Source of the DNA: Actinomycetes bacterium
GTDB taxonomy: Bacteria > Actinomycetota > Acidimicrobiia > Acidimicrobiales > UBA8190
Direction of reading: 5' to 3'
Assembly: GCA_021798135.1 (NCBI GenBank)
Contig: JAJZYI010000171.1
Coordinates: 1-7,505, forward strand
Length of the DNA: 7,505 nucleotides
The translations under genes and the position numbers were made by a program. Positions 4,100-7,505 of the stretch are shown here, piece after piece. Position 1 is the first letter of the stretch. Each line of letters begins with the position of its first letter. The notes below the pieces were generated by a model. That model did no database searches. It was not told the DNA's origin and was given only the letters and a program-made list of their open reading frames with translations.

Positions 4100-5371
4100 G
4101 TGCGGGAGCGACGACCCAGGCGGGTCGTGATCACCGGTATCGGGCTGATCACGCCGGTCGGGCAGGACCTCGGGACGGTCTTCACCTCCCTGCTGTCGGG
4201 ACGTTCCGGCGTCGGCCCCATCACGAGGTACGACGCCGGCGGCCATCGGGTGCGCATCGCCGGGGAGGTCGACGACTTCTCGGCGACGGACTGGGTCGAT
4301 GGGAAGGAGGCCCGGCGGCTCGACCGTGCGGCCGCCTTCGCCCTCGCCGCGGCCGAGCTCGCCGTGCGCGACCGGGGCACCACCGCCGATCGGGGGCAGA
4401 CGATCGGGACCGTGGTGGCCACCGGCATCGGCGGCATCACCAGCAACCACAAGGCGCACGCCCAGTACCTGGAGCACGGGGCCTGGAAGGTGGCGCCGTA
4501 CATGGTCCCGATGTCCCTGCCGAACATGGGGGCCGCCCTGGTCGCTGCCCGCTTCGGCTTCCGGGGGCCGTGCGTCTGCCCCGTCGCCGCCTGCGCGGCG
4601 TCCGCCGACGCCGTGGGCACCGCCTTCCGGATGGTGCGCGACGGGTACGTGGACGCGTGCCTGGCCGGTGGCACCGAGGCGTGCCTCACCCCGGCGGTCG
4701 TCGCCGGCTTCGCCAACATGGGTGCGCTGTCCCGGCGCAACGACGACCCCGTGACCGCGTCGCGCCCGTTCGATGCCGAGCGTGACGGGTTCGTCATGGC
4801 CGAGGGAGCGGCCATGGTCTTCCTCGAGGGCCTGGACGCCGCGAGCGCGTCCGGACGCCGCCCCTACGCGGAGGTCGTCGGCTACGGCCAGTCGTGCGAC
4901 GCCCACCACATGACGACGCCGATGCCGGACGGCAGCGCCGCGGCTGCCGCCATGGGGGCCGCGCTCGACGAGGCAGGGCTCCGGCCCGGCGACGTCGACT
5001 ACGTCAACGCCCACGGCACCGGCACCGCGGCCAACGACGCGGCCGAGACCGCGGCGATCAAGCAGGCGTTCGGGCGCCACGCCGCCGCGCTGGCCGTCAG
5101 CTCGACCAAGTCGATGACAGGACACCTCCTGGGTGCGGCGGGCGCCCTGGAGATCGCCGTGAGCGCGCTCGTCGTCGGGCAGGGCAGGGTCCCGCCGACC
5201 ATCAACTACGCGCACCCGGACCCCGCCTGCGACCTCGACTACGTCCCGAACGTCGCGCGGGACCGGGAGGTGGCCGTGGCCTTGTCCAATTCCATGGGGT
5301 TCGGTGGCCACAACACGGCCGTGATCGTCGCCGACCCCGAAGCCGGGAGGAGCGGTGCACGTGCACGCTGA
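4100..5371 (+). CDS. FabF-like beta-ketoacyl-ACP synthase
   Basis: With the GTG start at 4100 the product is 423 residues, normal for KAS II. GGAGGG (4087-4092) precedes it at seven bases; the frame stays open upstream to 3908, but that would put the start before the promoter. The thiolase-fold catalytic set is complete: nucleophile C165 in VAACAAS, H305 in VNAHGTGT, K337 in STKSMTGH, H342, and the glycine-rich NSMGFGGHN (397-405) near the end. It should extend an acyl chain on an acyl carrier protein by decarboxylating malonyl-ACP. The active Cys rules out a chain-length factor. The region before it, CVCPVAAC, is unusual: most relatives have an STAC-type sequence, and two extra cysteines (158, 160) lie close by. 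It overlaps the oxoamine synthase by 17 bp and shares an operon with an ACP, so it most likely feeds that enzyme rather than general fatty acid synthesis (inference). Confidence 0.92.
   Translation: MRERRPRRVVITGIGLITPVGQDLGTVFTSLLSGRSGVGPITRYDAGGHRVRIAGEVDDFSATDWVDGKEARRLDRAAAFALAAAELAVRDRGTTADRGQTIGTVVATGIGGITSNHKAHAQYLEHGAWKVAPYMVPMSLPNMGAALVAARFGFRGPCVCPVAACAASADAVGTAFRMVRDGYVDACLAGGTEACLTPAVVAGFANMGALSRRNDDPVTASRPFDAERDGFVMAEGAAMVFLEGLDAASASGRRPYAEVVGYGQSCDAHHMTTPMPDGSAAAAAMGAALDEAGLRPGDVDYVNAHGTGTAANDAAETAAIKQAFGRHAAALAVSSTKSMTGHLLGAAGALEIAVSALVVGQGRVPPTINYAHPDPACDLDYVPNVARDREVAVALSNSMGFGGHNTAVIVADPEAGRSGARAR
5345..5366 (+). promoter_or_regulatory. Shine-Dalgarno plus palindrome holding two alternative GTG starts
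   Basis: GGGAGGAG (5345-5352) is followed by the 12-bp perfect palindrome GTGCACGTGCAC (5355-5366), which contains in-frame GTG codons at 5355 and 5361. The first start lies two bases after the Shine-Dalgarno sequence, the second eight bases after it, so 5361 is better spaced. The site lies inside the end of the ketosynthase gene, consistent with translational coupling. The palindrome can form a four-base-pair stem with a four-base loop. Confidence 0.5.
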
Positions 5372-6605
5372 CGTGTTCGACAAGGTGGCGAACTTCGAGC
5401 GCCGCCAGGCGATCGCCGAGTCCCGCGAGGACGGGACGATGCCCTACTACCGGGTGGTGGAGTCGCTCGCGAGCCCGGTCACCAGGATGGAGGGCCGCGA
5501 TCGGCTGATGTTCGGGTCGAACAACTACCTCGGCCTCACGGCGGACCCGAGGGTCCGGGCGGCGGCCAGGGACGCCCTGGACACGTACGGCCCGGCGCTG
5601 ACCGGGGCCCGGCTGCAGAACGGGACGATCGGTCTCCACGTCGAGCTCGAAGAGGAGCTCGCGCAGTGGATGGGCACCGGCAGCGCGCTCGTGTTCACCA
5701 CCGGCTACCAGGCGAACCTGGGCTGCATCTCCGCGCTCGCCGCGCCCGGAGACGCGGTCGTCGTCGACTCGGCAGACCACGCGTCGATCCTGGACGGCGC
5801 CGCCCTGTCGGGCGCACGGGTCATCCCCTTCCGCCACGGCAGGGCGGACAAGCTCGAGCAGGTCCTCCAGCACCTGCACGGCGCCGGGACCCCGGTGCTG
5901 GTCGCGGTCGACGGCCTCTTCTCCATGGAGGGCACCCTCGCCGACCTGCAGGCGACGACGGACCTGTGCCGGCGCTACGAGGCGCGCCTGCTGGTCGACG
6001 AGGCGCACGCCGTGGGCGTGCTCGGCGAGCGGGGCGCGGGTGCCTCGGAGCTGCTCGGCGTGGAGCACCACGTGGACCTCCGCATGGGCACGTTCTCCAA
6101 GGCGCTCGCCAGCTGCGGCGGGTTCATCGCCGGGAGCAGCGACGTGATCGACTACCTGCGGTTCGCCTCGCGGCCCTTCCTCTTCACCGTCTCCGTCGTG
6201 CCGCCGGCCGCCGCAGCGGCGCTCGCCGCCGTCCGCATCTGCCGCAGCGGGGAGGGCCGGGAGCGCTTCGCCACGCTGCTGTCGAACGCCAGGTACCTCC
6301 ACGACGGCCTGCGGTCGTCGGGGTTCGCCGTCGTGGCGCCGACCCTGGTCGGCGACCCGCCGACCGAGGTGGTCACGCCGATCATCTCCGTCGAGGTCGG
6401 CTCGGACGAGGACACCGTGCTGCTGTGGCGCGCACTGTGGGACGAGGGCGTGTACGTGAACGCGGCGCTCCACCCGGCGGTGCCGCCGGGGCGCTCGCTC
6501 CTCCGGGCGAGCGTGATGGCCTCCCACGAGCGGGCGCACCTCGACGGCGCACTCCGCGCCTTCGAGGCGGCACGCCGGCGGTGCGGGGGGGACCGAGCCG
6601 CCTAG
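5355..6605 (+). CDS. Alpha-oxoamine synthase, serine palmitoyltransferase-like (PLP-dependent)
   Basis: The 416-residue protein belongs to the alpha-oxoamine synthase family (BioF, KBL, ALA synthase, SPT), which joins an acyl thioester to an amino acid with loss of CO2. PLP-site residues are in place: SNNYLGL (55-61), H142 in ADHAS, D215 and H218 in VDEAHAVG, and the Schiff-base lysine K249 in MGTFSKAL. GPALTGARLQNGT (79-91), the SRPFLFT segment and PAVPPGRSLLRASVMASH (374-391) look more like SPT-type and natural-product oxoamine synthases than BioF or KBL. The likely product is a long-chain alpha-amino ketone such as 3-ketosphinganine, from serine or another amino acid; the amino acid cannot be read from sequence. 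It lacks membrane segments, as bacterial SPT does. The start may instead be GTG 5361. It overlaps the ketosynthase gene and precedes an ACP by 69 bp, which suggests an acyl-ACP rather than acyl-CoA donor. Confidence 0.9.
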   Translation: MHVHADVFDKVANFERRQAIAESREDGTMPYYRVVESLASPVTRMEGRDRLMFGSNNYLGLTADPRVRAAARDALDTYGPALTGARLQNGTIGLHVELEEELAQWMGTGSALVFTTGYQANLGCISALAAPGDAVVVDSADHASILDGAALSGARVIPFRHGRADKLEQVLQHLHGAGTPVLVAVDGLFSMEGTLADLQATTDLCRRYEARLLVDEAHAVGVLGERGAGASELLGVEHHVDLRMGTFSKALASCGGFIAGSSDVIDYLRFASRPFLFTVSVVPPAAAAALAAVRICRSGEGRERFATLLSNARYLHDGLRSSGFAVVAPTLVGDPPTEVVTPIISVEVGSDEDTVLLWRALWDEGVYVNAALHPAVPPGRSLLRASVMASHERAHLDGALRAFEAARRRCGGDRAA

Positions 6606-6614
6606 CCGGGTCGG

Positions 6615-6638
6615 GGTGGCCGTCCGGGTGCGGCCGCC
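6615..6638 (+). promoter_or_regulatory. Intercistronic stem-loop before the ACP gene
   Basis: GGTGGCCG (6615-6622) pairs with CGGCCGCC (6631-6638) in eight base pairs, one a G/U wobble, around an eight-base loop. It lies ten bases after the oxoamine synthase stop and 20 bases before the ACP's Shine-Dalgarno sequence. It could stabilise the downstream mRNA or partly end the upstream transcript and so set the ACP level. The function is inferred. Confidence 0.4.
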
Positions 6639-6674
6639 GGGGAACGCAACGAAGATGCGAGGAGGCCAACAGCA

Positions 6675-6959
6675 GTGAACGAGGAGTCGTTGTACCAGGA
6701 GATCGTCGAGTTCTGCCGCGACGAGCGCGACATCCCCGAGGAGCGGGTCCGGCTCGACAGCTCGTTCGTCGACGACCTCGGGCTCGACTCGCTGGACGTG
6801 CTGGAGATGCTGGTCGTCGTCGAGCACCGCCACGGCATCGTCGTCGACGAGCGCCAGGCTCGCATGGCGCGCACCGTCGCCGACGCCGTCGCCCTGGTCC
6901 TGCGGTGCGCCGCGACCGGCGCCGACGCGGCCGTGGGCGCGATCGACGAGGCGTCGTGA
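6675..6959 (+). CDS. Stand-alone acyl carrier protein
   Basis: The 94-residue protein has the ACP fold pattern: helix I (about 3-16), a loop with the acidic FVDDLG approach, then GLDSLDVLEMLVVVE, where S39 of the DSL motif is the expected 4'-phosphopantetheine attachment site and the following helix carries the acidic recognition face. It is longer than a typical 75-80-residue ACP because of a small Ala/Gly-rich tail (about 78-94). The start is GTG 6675, nine bases after GAGGAGG (6659-6665). It needs a phosphopantetheinyl transferase encoded elsewhere. Its stop TGA overlaps the GTG of the cupin gene. With a ketosynthase and an oxoamine synthase upstream, it most likely carries the acyl chain between them. 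A dedicated ACP next to a serine palmitoyltransferase is also known from Caulobacter ceramide synthesis. Confidence 0.92.
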   Translation: MNEESLYQEIVEFCRDERDIPEERVRLDSSFVDDLGLDSLDVLEMLVVVEHRHGIVVDERQARMARTVADAVALVLRCAATGADAAVGAIDEAS

Positions 6960-7505
6960 CCGACGTCGAGCCCCTGCACAACCCGGCGACGGGCGAGACC
7001 TACGGGGTCATGGGCGCGGCGCTGCGCTCGGGCGGGCGCTGGTTCGGCTTCGAGCGGACCCACCAGCCGGGGCGGCGCGTGCCCGAGCACATCCATCCGT
7101 ACCAGGAGGAGCGGTTCGTCGTCCTCGACGGCGAGGTCACGTTCTCCATCGACGGCCGGACGGTCGTGGCCGGGCCCGGCGACCTGGTGTCGGTGCCGGC
7201 CGGCGTCCGCCACGCTCCGCTCAACCGGACCGGCGCTGCCAACCGGGCCATCGTGTCGTTCCGGCCGGGCCTCGACAGCAAGCGGTTCTTCGAGGCCATC
7301 GCCGGGCAGGCGCGCCACCACCGGACCTTCTTCGCCGGCGTTCCCGTCAACCCGCTGAGGGCCGCCGCGCTGGGTCGCAGGTTCCGGGACGAGTTCGAGC
7401 TGTCCGCCGTCCCGCGCCCGCTGCGGCGCCTCACCTACGCGACCCTGGGCCTGCTGGCCACCGGCCTCGGCGTCCGGCCGTGGCAGCCGGCGTGGCAGGC
7501 GGCCG
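6956..7505 (+). CDS. Cupin-domain protein, 3' end cut by the window
   Basis: The frame opens at GTG 6956, whose bases overlap the ACP stop as GTGA, and stays open to the window end, giving 183 residues. Residues 29-105 form a single-domain cupin: PEHIHPYQEE (43-52) supplies H45, H47 and a glutamate at 51 or 52, then FVVLDGEVTFSIDG (54-67), GPGDLVSVPAGVRH (73-86) and H86, the usual metal-binding set. The domain could be a small-molecule or metal-dependent oxygenase/isomerase, or a sensor; no reaction can be assigned. After the cupin comes a region with basic and aromatic residues and a short hydrophobic stretch, LTYATLGLLATGLGV (about 160-174), which may approach or enter the membrane. The four-base overlap implies coupled translation with the ACP, so it probably belongs to the same pathway. 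The true C-terminus is not in view. Confidence 0.85.
   Translation, partial: MTDVEPLHNPATGETYGVMGAALRSGGRWFGFERTHQPGRRVPEHIHPYQEERFVVLDGEVTFSIDGRTVVAGPGDLVSVPAGVRHAPLNRTGAANRAIVSFRPGLDSKRFFEAIAGQARHHRTFFAGVPVNPLRAAALGRRFRDEFELSAVPRPLRRLTYATLGLLATGLGVRPWQPAWQAA

Noticed and set aside
4100..5371. Chain-length factor or type II polyketide KS-alpha
   Set aside because: The nucleophile C165 is present, so it is not a chain-length factor. No partner chain-length factor gene is adjacent, as would be expected for a minimal type II polyketide synthase.
3101..5383. Long minus-strand open frames (also 373-2493, 2235-3605, 5202-6833)
   Set aside because: They lie opposite genes with clear protein families, give Arg/Pro/Gly/Ala-rich low-complexity translations with no recognisable motif, and are expected in DNA with so few A/T bases.
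5355..6605. Biotin gene bioF (8-amino-7-oxononanoate synthase)
   Set aside because: The family is the same, but the GARLQNGT and PAVPPG segments look SPT-like, the neighbours are a FabF-type ketosynthase, an ACP and a cupin, and no other biotin gene is present. It cannot be excluded without a tree.
6655..6678. Seven-codon mini-ORF (ATG to TGA) ending on the ACP start codon
   Set aside because: It contains the ACP Shine-Dalgarno sequence and has no good ribosome binding site of its own. So short a frame can arise by chance, so it is not called a leader peptide.

Overview
The window is very GC-rich (third codon positions almost all G or C), uses GTG starts often and carries a member of the DDN/F420H2-dependent reductase family. 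Together these point to a high-GC actinomycete (Actinomycetota). I cannot fix the lineage from sequence alone. All genes I can support lie on the plus strand; the long minus-strand reading frames are GC-driven shadows.

Layout. (1) 1-106: three copies of a 27-bp tandem repeat, then a good ribosome binding site. (2) 107-2361: a two-gene unit encoding an adenosine-specific kinase family protein (DUF355) and, 29 bp later, a complete bacterial PolX DNA polymerase with an intact PHP nuclease domain. (3) 2362-2711: a 350-bp gap that begins with a G-rich 31-bp repeat overlapping the polX stop and also holds a 14-bp perfect palindrome. (4) 2712-3110: a small NTF2/SnoaL-like protein. (5) 3223-3753: a DDN-family reductase that appears to be transcribed as a leaderless message. 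(6) 3754-4099: a 346-bp gap with an array of CCCGGG palindromes, a GC hairpin, a second 14-bp palindrome, a good promoter and a long 5'-UTR stem-loop. (7) 4100 to the window end: a tightly packed operon of a FabF-like ketosynthase, an alpha-oxoamine synthase resembling serine palmitoyltransferase, a stand-alone acyl carrier protein and a cupin protein cut by the window edge.

The operon is the most interesting part. Ketosynthase and oxoamine synthase overlap by 17 bp, and ACP and cupin overlap by a GTGA start/stop. The three enzymes make chemical sense together. The ketosynthase elongates or supplies an acyl chain on the ACP, and the PLP enzyme condenses that acyl-ACP with an amino acid, losing CO2, to give a long-chain alpha-amino ketone. 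That is the first step toward sphingoid bases or capnine-like sulfonolipids, or toward an alkyl-amine natural product. No ketoreductase, N-acyltransferase or acyl-ACP synthetase is visible here; the rest of the pathway, if present, lies downstream of 7505 or elsewhere.
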